A DNA stretch of 60,356 bases, from positions 1 to 60,356 of the forward strand of contig ASZN01000018.1 in the NCBI GenBank assembly GCA_000406005.1. The letters are read 5' to 3'. The position numbers were made by a program, and so were the translations under genes. Every line of letters begins with the position of its first letter. Positions within the stretch are counted from its first letter, which is position 1. Shown here in pieces: positions 27,939-37,098 of this stretch. This DNA is from Candidatus Poribacteria bacterium WGA-3G (GTDB lineage Bacteria; Poribacteria; WGA-4E; WGA-3G). Below the pieces are notes generated by a model, which did not search any database, was not told where the DNA came from, and worked only from the letters and a program-made list of their open reading frames with translations.

Positions 27939-29351
27939 TTATTTTTCCTGCATCTGTGCACACGGCACAATAATAGAATCCACCATACCGTGTAAAATCT
28001 TTTTGTCAGCCGGACAGACCGCCGCCTGCATGCCACCGAGTTTAACTGTGTCACCGACAACAAAATAGTATGGACGGAGCAGTGGACGGCACGCCATCTC
28101 TTGTATATCACCCGCATCAAAATCGTAATACTGCATCCGTACCCGTCTCGCTGTGTGAAACCGCTGTAAGACGTGCGGGTTCTTCTCAAAACTATCAAGA
28201 CTGTCTTCAATAACGGTTTCCCATTCCTCCGTAGGCAGATCGTGTCCGATAGCGACGCCGCGGCTACCCCACGCGAGTTCAGAAAAACCGGACGGTTTGA
28301 TTACCAACTCCCGTTGCTTTTGTGTCAGCCTCCCGAGCTGCCGCCAGTCCGTCACGGCATCACCTTCTACCTCTAAACCCGGAATAACGGCATGCGGCGG
28401 AAGCGGACGCGCATCAATAATCCATGTCTCCGGGATTACCGCCTGCAAGAACGCATAGGTCCGCTTACCGAGCTGACGTTTCCAAAACGGCTGAAGTGTC
28501 GGATGGTGGAACAAAGCAAGACACAATTTCTCTTCAAGGTAGGATTTCGGCGGTGGTGTCATCACGACAGTGCGTTTCTTCGCACTATAGAACATTAATT
28601 CCGATTTCGGGATATTCAGAAGATCAAACAATTCATAGAAACGGTATAGCACATCGACCAGCAGTTTGTCGTCTCCATGTTCAACAAACAGTCCATCTTC
28701 CGTAAAAATGATGTCTTGTGGTTTAACAGCACACGCCTTCACACCGACTTCACGGAGCGCGTCAGCGAGCCATACCATCTCCGCCCAATAATCTTCTGAT
28801 TCGTCAGAGACAACAATCGCAAGCGTCGGCTCCTCTTTTTTTGCCAGTGCGCGAATCATATCGGCATATCCGTTCACCATCCCATCGTCGCCACCGATAA
28901 TCGCATAGCCGAGTTCTGCATACAAACGCGCCAGACAACCCGTCGCGCCGATGAAACCCGGAATCGAATCGAGCTCCGTAATCGCCATACCGTCAGCCGT
29001 CGGCAAGATGTCAGGACGTAGGACACCCGGCAGCTGCGTCTTAAAACGGTTCATCCGACCATATTGGATAACTGTCTCCGGTTTCCCGATCTCCAAATAT
29101 TCAGCGACCCAAGCGGGTTGAATACCGCGCACGCTCTGCGAATAAAGTAAATTACACGCACGATAGAAATTTAAAAGGTGCGGACCGAGTGCTTCAAACC
29201 ACGCGAACTCTGCTCGGGTAACCCAGAACGGTTCCGGTGAAATACGCCAAGAGGTATTGCAGTCCGGATGAACCTCCCGTTTCTCACTTTCAAATAACTT
29301 TGCCTTCGGAATCTCGTCATTAATAAATAGACATTTCTGTTTAGCATCCAA
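27939..29351 (-). CDS. Possible ATP-grasp-like ligase
   Basis: A 470-residue cytoplasmic protein that I recognise only loosely. Segments such as ELVIKPSGFSELAWGSRGVAIG, with a Lys in a nucleotide-binding context, and the late beta-rich part (VRMQYYDF, YFVVGDTVKLGG) suggest an ATP-grasp fold of the glutathionylspermidine-synthase-like kind. The start is a TTG placed right after leader repeat copy 2 with AAGGG 11 nt upstream; no better in-frame ATG exists. It lies between serA and the PhyH gene on one strand. The reaction cannot be named. Confidence 0.65.
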   Translation of the reverse strand: MDAKQKCLFINDEIPKAKLFESEKREVHPDCNTSWRISPEPFWVTRAEFAWFEALGPHLLNFYRACNLLYSQSVRGIQPAWVAEYLEIGKPETVIQYGRMNRFKTQLPGVLRPDILPTADGMAITELDSIPGFIGATGCLARLYAELGYAIIGGDDGMVNGYADMIRALAKKEEPTLAIVVSDESEDYWAEMVWLADALREVGVKACAVKPQDIIFTEDGLFVEHGDDKLLVDVLYRFYELFDLLNIPKSELMFYSAKKRTVVMTPPPKSYLEEKLCLALFHHPTLQPFWKRQLGKRTYAFLQAVIPETWIIDARPLPPHAVIPGLEVEGDAVTDWRQLGRLTQKQRELVIKPSGFSELAWGSRGVAIGHDLPTEEWETVIEDSLDSFEKNPHVLQRFHTARRVRMQYYDFDAGDIQEMACRPLLRPYYFVVGDTVKLGGMQAAVCPADKKILHGMVDSIIVPCAQMQEK

Positions 29352-29462
29352 TTTTTAATTTTCCCTTGCGGTTCGGTCAGGCTAATTGGGTAAATAACGT
29401 TAATCGACGTATATCTGAAAAAACACCCAAGCAAAAACCCTGCGCCGTTGTTGCAGGCTACA
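29352..29462 (-). repeat. Leader repeat, copy 2
   Basis: In minus-strand sense it runs from GTAGCCTGCAA through GGGTTTTTGCTTGGGTGTTT (29421-29440) to CCGAACCGCAAGGG and ends at the TTG start of the ATP-grasp-like gene. Same order of blocks as copy 1 at 6290 and copy 3 at 38887. Confidence 0.7.
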
Positions 29463-29487
29463 ATTACCGTTAATTATTCCCTTGTTA

Positions 29488-31074
29488 CTACGGAAGGAAA
29501 ACCTGTTTAACGAAGTCAATCTTTTTTTGAGAAGCGATCATTTGCAAAACGTGTCGAGGCACAGGACTGTCCACGTTGATAAGCGTCACAGCGAGTTCCC
29601 ATAAGCGCGAACGTCCGACAGTCATATCGGCAATGTTAATGCCGTGTTCTCCGAGAATCGTCCCCATTAACCCTATCATTCCGGGCTGGTCGCTGTTATA
29701 GATGAGAAGGATATACCCCGTCGGCCTCACGTTTATATGGTGTTGGTCAATACGGACGATGCGGATGTCCCTCTTTCCGAATGCGGTGCCTTCAATCACC
29801 GTTTCACCCTTATCCGTCTCAACAGTAATCGCGATGGAGTTCGCATAATTCGCTTCCGATTCGCTTTTCGTCTCCGTAACAGAAATCCCACGCTGTTTAA
29901 CTAAGAAGGGTGCGTTGACATAGTTAACATCCGTCAGCACGGGTGTCAAAAGTCCTTTCTGTAGAGCTACAGTTACAGGTGTAACATCCTCGTTCTGGAA
30001 AAGTGTTCCATTATAATGGATCTTAATCGCCGATATTTGCCCTTCAACGATCTGCGTCTGAAAACCGCCAATCTTTTCCGCAAGTTCGAGATAGGGCCCC
30101 AAAATATCGAGGGTTCTCGGATCAATTTTCGGTTGATTGACAGCGTTAGCAACGGGTTGCCCCTGGAGGGCGTTCCGTACCTGCTGCGCCACCTCAATAG
30201 CGACGTGTTCCTGTGCCTCCGATGTCGATGCGCCGAGGTGTGGAAGAGCCAAGACGTTTTCCAGGTCCAGCAGCGGTGTATCCGTCGCCGGTTCATCCTC
30301 AAAGACATCCAACGCAGCACCCGCGATTTCGCCAGCCTGCAAAGCCTGATAAAGCGCACCTTCATCAATAATACCGCCACGCGCACAGTTAATCAATCGG
30401 CAACTCGGTTTCATTAGTGCAAACTCAGACGCACCGATACTATGATAGGTCTCAGCGTTAAGATGCGTATGAATAGAGATATAATCGGATTCCTGAAATA
30501 GCGTCGCCCGATCAACGAGCCGAATACCGATTTTTTCCGCCGCGCTCGCTGATATATACGGGTCGTAGGCGATGACCTGCATCTCGAAAGCCTGCGCCCG
30601 TCTCGCGACTTCTCGCCCGATCCGACCTAACCCGATCGTCCCGAAAACCTTCCGGTATAATTCGACACCGATGAAATCGTTGCGCTGCCAGGCTCGGTTC
30701 CGGAGTGAAATACCGGCAGGTACGATATTACGCGCCAGTGCCAACAACATCGCAACCGTATGTTCCGCCGCCGCAATTGTATTACCTGTTGGCGTGTTAA
30801 CGACCAAGATACCGTTCCGTGTTGCTGCTTGTACGTCAATGTTATCCACACCGACCCCGGCGCGTCCAATCACTTTTAACTGCTTCGCCGCCTCAATGAC
30901 ATCTGCGGTTACTTTCGTCGCGCTCCTGATGAGTAGCGCATGATAGTCAGCAATCCGCTCCAACAACGCTTCGTGCGAAAGATCGAGGATAACATCCACA
31001 TCAAAATCGCTACGCTCCGTCAGAACATCTAAACCTTGCTGTGACAGCAAATCGCTGACCAGCACCTTATTCAT
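29488..31074 (-). CDS. serA: D-3-phosphoglycerate dehydrogenase
   Basis: Catalyses the first step of serine synthesis, oxidation of 3-phosphoglycerate with NAD+. The protein is 528 residues, the long bacterial type: substrate domain, NAD-binding Rossmann domain (GTIGLGRIGREVARRA), the catalytic Arg in NCARGGIIDE and Glu/His in VFEDEP and LPHLGAST, then the ASB domain (~310-450) and a C-terminal ACT domain (YNSDQPGMIGLMGTILGEHGI) that senses serine. GGAGGAG stands 8 nt before the ATG at 31074; a longer reading to 31140 was rejected. The SHMT-like gene at 4917 could use its product. Confidence 0.96.
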   Translation of the reverse strand: MNKVLVSDLLSQQGLDVLTERSDFDVDVILDLSHEALLERIADYHALLIRSATKVTADVIEAAKQLKVIGRAGVGVDNIDVQAATRNGILVVNTPTGNTIAAAEHTVAMLLALARNIVPAGISLRNRAWQRNDFIGVELYRKVFGTIGLGRIGREVARRAQAFEMQVIAYDPYISASAAEKIGIRLVDRATLFQESDYISIHTHLNAETYHSIGASEFALMKPSCRLINCARGGIIDEGALYQALQAGEIAGAALDVFEDEPATDTPLLDLENVLALPHLGASTSEAQEHVAIEVAQQVRNALQGQPVANAVNQPKIDPRTLDILGPYLELAEKIGGFQTQIVEGQISAIKIHYNGTLFQNEDVTPVTVALQKGLLTPVLTDVNYVNAPFLVKQRGISVTETKSESEANYANSIAITVETDKGETVIEGTAFGKRDIRIVRIDQHHINVRPTGYILLIYNSDQPGMIGLMGTILGEHGINIADMTVGRSRLWELAVTLINVDSPVPRHVLQMIASQKKIDFVKQVFLP

Positions 31075-31210
31075 AATCCAAACTCCTCCACGGTTAGCAT
31101 GCCAAAACGATCCCCTACATTCGTTCAGTTTTACTTGCAAGGTACCTCTAAATTATAGCATGTCTGAAACCTTCTGTCAATTACATTGTTTCGGAGACTG
31201 CCAAATACTA

Positions 31211-31240
31211 TTGGACATATTTTTTTTTCTGTGATAGTAT
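31211..31240 (+). promoter_or_regulatory. Possible promoter of tatA
   Basis: TTGGAC and TAGTAT, 18 nt apart with an intervening T-run, precede tatA by ~70 nt. Confidence 0.4.
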
Positions 31241-31308
31241 ATACGCTAATATGTATCGTGTGCTTTTACGGCGCACAAATCACGACGTTAAAATACGGAG
31301 AGATAAAA

Positions 31309-31533
31309 ATGTTAGGCATAGCAATGTTTGGTCCCCCTGGTCCGCTCGAATTAGTAGTTATATTGGCTATTGTGCTACTCATATTCGGTGGAAAGCGTAT
31401 CCCTGAGTTAGCACGCGGTCTCGGCAAAAGCATCACAAACTTTAAAGCCGGACTCAATGAAGAACAACCAGATGATCCCGAAACGACAGCGCAACAAGAG
31501 GCAGAATCACCCCAAAAAGAGAAAACCGGATAG
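31309..31533 (+). CDS. tatA: Sec-independent translocase subunit TatA/E
   Basis: A 74-residue TatA/E-type protein of the twin-arginine export pathway. One N-terminal membrane helix (residues ~12-27, ELVVILAIVLLIFG) is followed by the hallmark F-G-G-K-R-I-P-E-L-A hinge and an amphipathic helix (ARGLGKSITNFKAG), then a disordered acidic tail. GGAG is 8 nt before the ATG. TatB and TatC are not in this window. It begins a plus-strand run with the CMD and TPR genes. Confidence 0.93.
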   Translation: MLGIAMFGPPGPLELVVILAIVLLIFGGKRIPELARGLGKSITNFKAGLNEEQPDDPETTAQQEAESPQKEKTG

Positions 31534-31544
31534 GAAAACATCGA

Positions 31545-31874
31545 ATGAAAGACAGATTACCCGATTTTCTTCAAAACGTGATTGAAGAATACCCCGAAGT
31601 CTGGAAAGCGTATCAGGCACTCGGCGAGGCAAGCAGTAACGCCGGTCCTATGGAACCGAAAACCGTCCGACTCGTCAAACTTGCACTCGCTATCGGTGCG
31701 AAGTCTGAAGGCGCGGTGCATTCGCATACGCGACGCGCACTCCAAGAAGGGATCACACCCGCGGAACTACAACAGGTCGCACTGCTCGCCGTGACATCCA
31801 TCGGCTGGTCGTCGAGCATGGCAGCACTCTCTTGGGTTCAGGATGTACTGAACAAACAATCGCAGTCTGATTGA
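31545..31874 (+). CDS. Carboxymuconolactone decarboxylase-family protein lacking the CxxC
   Basis: A 109-residue all-helical protein of the CMD/AhpD-like superfamily. The active-site helix reads SEGAVHSHTRRALQEGIT: the Glu and the second His are kept, but the two cysteines of the AhpD-type C-x-x-C are Val and His, so a thiol peroxidase role is unlikely. It may be a decarboxylase-like or structural member. Starts 11 nt after tatA. Confidence 0.85.
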   Translation: MKDRLPDFLQNVIEEYPEVWKAYQALGEASSNAGPMEPKTVRLVKLALAIGAKSEGAVHSHTRRALQEGITPAELQQVALLAVTSIGWSSSMAALSWVQDVLNKQSQSD

Positions 31875-31885
31875 GGAAAATTGCG

Positions 31886-33133
31886 ATGGAAGCACGCTCG
31901 AAACGCCATCATATACTTACAAAGTGTAACCGCTGCGTCTTAATCCTGACGATCCTTCTCTGGTTCACGTCGTCTGTGAGTCGTGCTGAAACGAGCACAA
32001 CACTCCAAGAAGGTGTAGAATACGTCAAGCTGCGACGCTACGCACAGGCAGCTGATGCTTTTAAATCAGTTCTATCGCAACACCCGACAAATGTAGACGC
32101 TCTTTTCCAACTCGCAAACGTCTATAAACTGCAAGATGAACTGGAATTAGCGATTGAAACCTTTAACAAGATTTTTCCGGCAGCTGCAGACGCAAAAAAT
32201 GCGCCGGTAAAGGCGCGGATTTACGGATTAACGCATCTCGCCCTGGCGGAAATTTACTGCAAACAGAGCCAATTAGACACCGCAGAACAGCACGCAAAAG
32301 AAGCCGTGCAGAACTCTCCAACAGATGCCGATACACACTACCGACTCGGTTATATCTACACACATCAGGCGAGATTCGACGAGGCACGCGTCGCGTTCAA
32401 GCGCACCCTCGCACGGAACCCCGATTTCCCAGAAGTTCATGAATGGCTCGGTCTGATCGCACTCATGCGGAACGAACCGAAACAAGCCGTGGCACATTAT
32501 CAGACTGCCATCAAGAAAAAACCTTACGTCCAAAGTCCCTACTACAACCTCGCTAAGGCGTATCGACTGCTCGGCGATACACCAGCGGCGACGGAACAGC
32601 TCAAACTGTTCCAGAAAATGAAAACCTACTACGACCAGACGTACGCCATCGAAGGTGCTTTGGCAGAAGACCCAACGAACGCCACTCTCCGGCTGAAATT
32701 GGCGGAGGTCCATCTCGAACACAAGCATATCTCCGCAGCCATCGCGACCTACCAAGCACTTATTCATCTGAACCCAGACCTAACAAGCGGATACGACAAG
32801 TTGGCGAGGCTTTACATGAACCTCAACGCACCGCAACACGCGATTCCACTTTTCGAGAAAGTCCTCGAATTGAACCCTGATACCGTAGAGGCACACGTCC
32901 GATTGGGATGGCTCTATACGCAAACAGAGGCATTCGACAAGGCGGAAGCGCATCTACAAACAGCCATAGAGAAGATGCCACACCTGAGCTTGGCATACCA
33001 CGGATTAGCCGAGATTTACACGCAACAAGGGCAACTGCAAAAAGCGATAGACACTTACCGACATATCACCAAAATTGAACCCGACGACAGCGACGCTTGG
33101 AAAGCACTCAATAAACTCGAACGTCTAAAGTAG
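31886..33133 (+). CDS. TPR-repeat protein with export signal
   Basis: A 415-residue protein. An N-terminal hydrophobic segment (~16-35, CVLILTILLWFTSSVSRAE) is a signal peptide or anchor; about ten tetratricopeptide repeats follow, for example YAQAADAFKSVLSQHPTN, FDEARVAFKRTLARNPDF and HAIPLFEKVLELNPDT. TPRs mediate protein-protein contacts. The ATG at 31886 has GAGG 9 nt upstream; the earlier TTG at 31871 overlaps the previous stop and is less likely. The FG-GAP gene follows after 31 nt, a TPR/ASPIC pairing that suggests a joint surface complex. Confidence 0.9.
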   Translation: MEARSKRHHILTKCNRCVLILTILLWFTSSVSRAETSTTLQEGVEYVKLRRYAQAADAFKSVLSQHPTNVDALFQLANVYKLQDELELAIETFNKIFPAAADAKNAPVKARIYGLTHLALAEIYCKQSQLDTAEQHAKEAVQNSPTDADTHYRLGYIYTHQARFDEARVAFKRTLARNPDFPEVHEWLGLIALMRNEPKQAVAHYQTAIKKKPYVQSPYYNLAKAYRLLGDTPAATEQLKLFQKMKTYYDQTYAIEGALAEDPTNATLRLKLAEVHLEHKHISAAIATYQALIHLNPDLTSGYDKLARLYMNLNAPQHAIPLFEKVLELNPDTVEAHVRLGWLYTQTEAFDKAEAHLQTAIEKMPHLSLAYHGLAEIYTQQGQLQKAIDTYRHITKIEPDDSDAWKALNKLERLK

Positions 33134-33164
33134 GAATCACAAACAACACGATGAGTCCATTCGT

Positions 33165-34865
33165 ATGCTAAAAAACGCACTGAACAGTAGACCTCTAAAT
33201 CTCTATCGCCGCCTCGGATGTGCAGGCATAGCCGTATTTATAAGTCTCCTCTACTGCCCAACCCTCCCAGCAGAACAGATTTTCATTGATGTCACGGAAT
33301 CCGCAGGGTTAACCTTTGCGCACACCGACGGCAGGAGCGGTTTAAGGCTTTTCAACGAATTCCTCGGATCCGGCGGCGGCTTCTTTGATTATGATGGCGA
33401 TGGCGACCTCGACATCTATCTCGTCAACGGCGCGATCCAGACAAGTGCCGTCCAAGGTCGAAAACCGAATAACGTCCTCTACCGAAACAACGGAGATAAC
33501 ACCTTCACCGACATCACCGAAACGGCTGGTGTCGGAAGTACCACCTACGGCACGGGTGCCACTGTCGGTGATTATGATAACGATGGCAACTTGGACCTCT
33601 ACGTCACCAACTACGGTAGAGACCAGCTCTATCGAAACAACGGCGACGGCACTTTTACAGACATAACGACACACGCCAAAGTCGGCAACCCACATTGGGG
33701 CACCAGCTGCGCCTTCGCTGATGTCGATAACGACGGACACTTAGACCTCTACATTGCGAACTATGCTGAATGGACACCAGAGAAGGATACCCGCTGCGAA
33801 GAACGTGGCGTTCATGTCTATTGCGGACCACACGCCTACCCCGCCGTTCACGATACCTTTTACAAAAATAACGGAGACGGCACGTTCACCGATGTGTCAA
33901 CCTTATACCGACCCGCCGATCTGATACCGCAGCACGGGTTAGGTGTAACCTTTGGCGACTACGATGCCGATGGGAATATCGATCTCTACGTCGCAAACGA
34001 CCAAGACCCGAACTTCCTGTTTCAGAACAGCAGTGAAGGTACTTTTTTAGAGGTTGCATTAATCTCAGGTGTATGCTATAATGATATGGGAAAAGAAGAA
34101 GCTGGAATGGGAACCGATTTCGGTGATTACGACAACGACGGAAAGTTTGATCTCACCGTCAGCAATTACCAGACGGAAACCAATACCGTCTATCGGAATC
34201 ACGATAGCACCTTCTTTACCGACAACACCATTACATCAGGGATAGCAGAGGTGACGCACGGCTATTTGGGATGGGGCATCAAATTTTTCGATTACGACAA
34301 CGATGGATACCAAGACATCTTCGTCGCAAACGGACATCTCATGGATAACATCAATGTCCTCGAGAAACACGTAACCTATCCGCAGAAGAACCTGCTATTC
34401 AGGAATTTAGGGGATGGAACATTCGCTAATGTCGCGTCGGAAACCGACGGGTTAGCACTCAAAAAAGTCAGTCGTGGTGCCGCTATCGGCGATTACGACA
34501 ACGACGGGGACCTCGATATCCTCGTCACGAACTGTAACCAACGTCCAGACCTGCTTCAAAACGCAGTCGGAAACCGAAACAATTGGATACAAATCCAGAC
34601 TGTCGGAGAAAAAAGCAACCGTTCCGGGATTGGAGCAAGAATCAAGGTTGTAACCGGAACACACGTCCAGTATCGGGAGGTGCATAGTAGTGGGAGTTAC
34701 CTCTCTTTCCACGATCTGCGCGCCCATTTTGGTGTCGGCAAAGCGGAACAGATTGATCTCCTCGAAATCCGTTGGACCAACGGACATACGGACCGTTGGA
34801 CACATCTCGCTGTCAACCAAAGGTTTAGGGCAGTTGAAGGCGGAGAAATTGTTCCGATAGATTAA
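33165..34865 (+). CDS. Secreted FG-GAP/ASPIC-UnbV repeat protein (CRTAC1-like)
   Basis: A 566-residue exported protein with a signal peptide (~1-36, ending LPAEQ). It carries repeated FG-GAP/VCBS units with calcium loops (DYDGDGDLD, DYDNDGNLD, DVDNDGHLD, DYDADGNID and more) separated by LYRNNGDGTFTDI strands, and ends in an ASPIC/UnbV domain (GIGARIKVV, LRAHFGVG, IRWTNGHTDRW). It matches the protein at 9474-11144 in architecture, including the cysteine-bearing segment CxxxxxYCGPxxY. Likely a cell-surface calcium-stabilised propeller. Follows the TPR gene by 31 nt. Confidence 0.9.
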   Translation: MLKNALNSRPLNLYRRLGCAGIAVFISLLYCPTLPAEQIFIDVTESAGLTFAHTDGRSGLRLFNEFLGSGGGFFDYDGDGDLDIYLVNGAIQTSAVQGRKPNNVLYRNNGDNTFTDITETAGVGSTTYGTGATVGDYDNDGNLDLYVTNYGRDQLYRNNGDGTFTDITTHAKVGNPHWGTSCAFADVDNDGHLDLYIANYAEWTPEKDTRCEERGVHVYCGPHAYPAVHDTFYKNNGDGTFTDVSTLYRPADLIPQHGLGVTFGDYDADGNIDLYVANDQDPNFLFQNSSEGTFLEVALISGVCYNDMGKEEAGMGTDFGDYDNDGKFDLTVSNYQTETNTVYRNHDSTFFTDNTITSGIAEVTHGYLGWGIKFFDYDNDGYQDIFVANGHLMDNINVLEKHVTYPQKNLLFRNLGDGTFANVASETDGLALKKVSRGAAIGDYDNDGDLDILVTNCNQRPDLLQNAVGNRNNWIQIQTVGEKSNRSGIGARIKVVTGTHVQYREVHSSGSYLSFHDLRAHFGVGKAEQIDLLEIRWTNGHTDRWTHLAVNQRFRAVEGGEIVPID

Positions 34866-34921
34866 CCTATACAAATAATGCACAGGAAACCAACGGTTCC
34901 CTATGCTATATGGAGGAAAAA

Positions 34922-35698
34922 ATGAGGAACCTATTTATCATACTAATCCTTATCACGTTTGTGGCTTCTTTCGCATACAGCGCAAACGAACCAGAGGATT
35001 CGCTTATTCTCTATTTCTCTTTTGATGAACTCGATGGTGAAAACGCCATTGACCATTCAAAATACGAAAACCACGGTGAGTTGGTCGGGGACGCTAAACT
35101 TGCTGATGGTAAATTCGGCAAAGCACTCGAACTCAACGGCGAAAGCGACTGGGTTCTGGTCCCACATCACGAAACGCTCACCGTTGATGAGAACGTTACC
35201 GTCATGGCTTGGATCAATACCCCACGCTATACAGGTCCTGGGGGTGCACAATGGCAAGGCATTCTCGCCAAAGGCAACGGCCCCCGTTCCTACAGCTTCT
35301 ACACCGAATCTGTGAGTCAATGTTTACACCTTAGTGTCGGCGGTTCAGGCAGCGTCTGTAACAAAGTCGTTCCGTTAGATGAATGGGCACATGTTGTCGC
35401 ACAAGTCGATGGCGGCACACACCGTTATTGGGTCAACGGCGAACTTGCAGGCGAACCCGGGGGCAAAAACCCTCCACCAGGTAAAGCCGATACAGCGGAT
35501 GTCTTTGTCGGGAAAACACATGAAGGCAACCGTCAATTCGAGGGACTCATCGACGAAGTCCGTATCTGGAACCGAGCACTCACCGAGGACGAAGTTATCG
35601 AACAGATGGAAAAAGGGCACTTTGAACTTTTCCCTGTCGACCCGCGTCAAAAACTCGCAACTTCCTGGGGACAATTGAAGAAAACCGCACATCGATAA
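34922..35698 (+). CDS. Secreted LamG-domain protein with W-G-x-x-K tail (first of a tandem pair)
   Basis: A 258-residue exported protein: signal peptide ~1-21 (LFIILILITF core), one LamG domain (LILYFSFDELDGENAIDHS, VMAWINT, EWAHVVAQVDGG, IDEVRIWNRALTEDEV), then the tail DPRQKLATSWGQLKK plus four residues. The ATG at 34922 follows GGAGG; an ATG at 34910 overlaps this box. It is a close tandem paralogue of the next gene, sharing WQGIL.KGNGPRSYSFYTE. Likely a glycan-binding surface protein. Confidence 0.9.
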   Translation: MRNLFIILILITFVASFAYSANEPEDSLILYFSFDELDGENAIDHSKYENHGELVGDAKLADGKFGKALELNGESDWVLVPHHETLTVDENVTVMAWINTPRYTGPGGAQWQGILAKGNGPRSYSFYTESVSQCLHLSVGGSGSVCNKVVPLDEWAHVVAQVDGGTHRYWVNGELAGEPGGKNPPPGKADTADVFVGKTHEGNRQFEGLIDEVRIWNRALTEDEVIEQMEKGHFELFPVDPRQKLATSWGQLKKTAHR

Positions 35699-35792
35699 AA
35701 CCTATCTGTATGCGCGCTCTGGAGGCTTGCGAATTTCAGACTTCATGAAACACCAAGCGCGCAGACTTATGTTACACGCAAAAGGAGAACAG

Positions 35793-36563
35793 ATGAAAAC
35801 TTTACTCTCTATATTGACGATTATCATGATCGCGGCACCTTTCGCACACGCTGCAGATCCCGCCGATGATTCACTTATTCTATACTTCTCTTTTGATGAA
35901 CTCGATGGCGATACAGTGCCCGATCTCTCACAATATGAGAACGACGGCACCATCGCTGGCGCGCCCGAATTAGCCGCAGGAAAATTCGGAAACGCTCTAA
36001 AACTCAACGGTCAGACCGACTGGGTCGAAGTCCCACACGCCGATATCCTTACTGTTGATACCAACGTAACAGTGATGGCCTGGATTAATGCCGAGAGATA
36101 CACCGGAGGACCAAATGGCGACCAGCAGTGGCAAGGTATCCTTTCAAAAGGGAATGGCCCGCGCTCCTATAGCTTCTACACTGAGAGGAACAGTGAATGC
36201 TTGCACCTCAGTGCCGGGGGTAGCGGTAGTACTTGCACCGGGAAAATCGAACTTAACGAGTGGACCCACGTCGTCGCACAAGTCGAAGACGGTGTCCATC
36301 GATACTGGTTAAACGGCGAGCACGCCGGCGAATCCGACGGTAAAAATCCGCTCCCCGGCGCAGCTGACACCGCTTCTGTCCTCATCGGGACAACACACGA
36401 AGGCATTAATCGTATATTCCTCGGACTCATCGACGAAGTCCGTATCTGGAACCGTGCCCTCAGCATGGAGGAAGTCCGGGTAGAAATGGAAACCGCAGCG
36501 ACACCCGTTGAACCGCTCGGGAAGTTGTCCACAACCTGGGCAACGCTGAAATCCGAAAGATAA
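35793..36563 (+). CDS. Secreted LamG-domain protein with W-x-x-x-K tail (second of pair)
   Basis: A 256-residue exported protein: signal peptide 1-19 (MKTLLSILTIIMIAAPFAHA), one LamG domain nearly parallel to the preceding gene, and the tail EPLGKLSTTWATLKSER, in which the usual Gly after Trp is Ala. The start at 35793 is set by AGGAG and by the signal peptide; the reading frame is open back to 35727 but those residues are hydrophilic. A 10-bp hairpin follows at 36582-36608. Confidence 0.9.
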   Translation: MKTLLSILTIIMIAAPFAHAADPADDSLILYFSFDELDGDTVPDLSQYENDGTIAGAPELAAGKFGNALKLNGQTDWVEVPHADILTVDTNVTVMAWINAERYTGGPNGDQQWQGILSKGNGPRSYSFYTERNSECLHLSAGGSGSTCTGKIELNEWTHVVAQVEDGVHRYWLNGEHAGESDGKNPLPGAADTASVLIGTTHEGINRIFLGLIDEVRIWNRALSMEEVRVEMETAATPVEPLGKLSTTWATLKSER

Positions 36564-36581
36564 AAGACGAGAAACTTACAG

Positions 36582-36608
36582 GTAGGCGCGCCGTCAAAGC
36601 GCGCCTAC
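36582..36608 (+). terminator. Perfect 10-bp GC hairpin after LamG pair
   Basis: GTAGGCGCGC and GCGCGCCTAC pair perfectly around a 7-nt loop 18 nt after the stop. No U-tract; may be an intrinsic-like terminator or a dispersed palindrome. Confidence 0.55.
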
Positions 36609-36637
36609 ATCGTGAATGAAGGAGAACCGACAATCTT

Positions 36638-37039
36638 ATGAACGGGAAATTTATTGCATCCGCAGACGTGGAACGAGACGAACTCGATTGGGGAACAATC
36701 GGGTGGCTGAGCCGCCCAGAGAGCACCGGTGGAAAAGACATCGTCGCCATGGAGGTCTCACTCTCCCCAGGCTACGGACACGACTTCCATAAACACCCTG
36801 AACAAGAAGAGGTCATCTACGTGATAGAAGGCAGCGTCGAACAGTGGCTCGAAGACAAAAAACAGACACTCAACGCAGGCGATTCCGTCTTTATTCCAGC
36901 AGATAGGGTCCACGCCTCCTTTAACGTCTCTTCGGAATCCGCAAAGTTGTTCGTAACTTTGAGTCCCAGCAAAGGCGCGGAGGGATACCAACTCATCGAC
37001 GTTTATGACGAGGCACCCTGGAACACGCTCCGCTCTTAG
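36638..37039 (+). CDS. Single-domain cupin protein
   Basis: A 133-residue small cupin beta-barrel. Cupin motif 1 is seen as HDFHKHPEQEEVIYVIEG (metal-binding His, His, Glu) and motif 2 as AGDSVFIPADRVHASFN with the last His. Such proteins bind a metal and isomerise, oxidise or simply sense small molecules. GGAG is 13 nt before the ATG, somewhat distant. Nothing next to it names the substrate. Confidence 0.9.
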   Translation: MNGKFIASADVERDELDWGTIGWLSRPESTGGKDIVAMEVSLSPGYGHDFHKHPEQEEVIYVIEGSVEQWLEDKKQTLNAGDSVFIPADRVHASFNVSSESAKLFVTLSPSKGAEGYQLIDVYDEAPWNTLRS

Positions 37040-37098
37040 GTAAAGTCCGCTCGCTTTGTTGTGAGAACGTAGATTCTGAATTATTCAGGACATTTTTC

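Noticed and set aside
27923..28210. N-terminal extension of the PhyH frame
   Set aside because: It lies inside the upstream ATP-grasp-like gene; family homology begins at the ATG at 27922.
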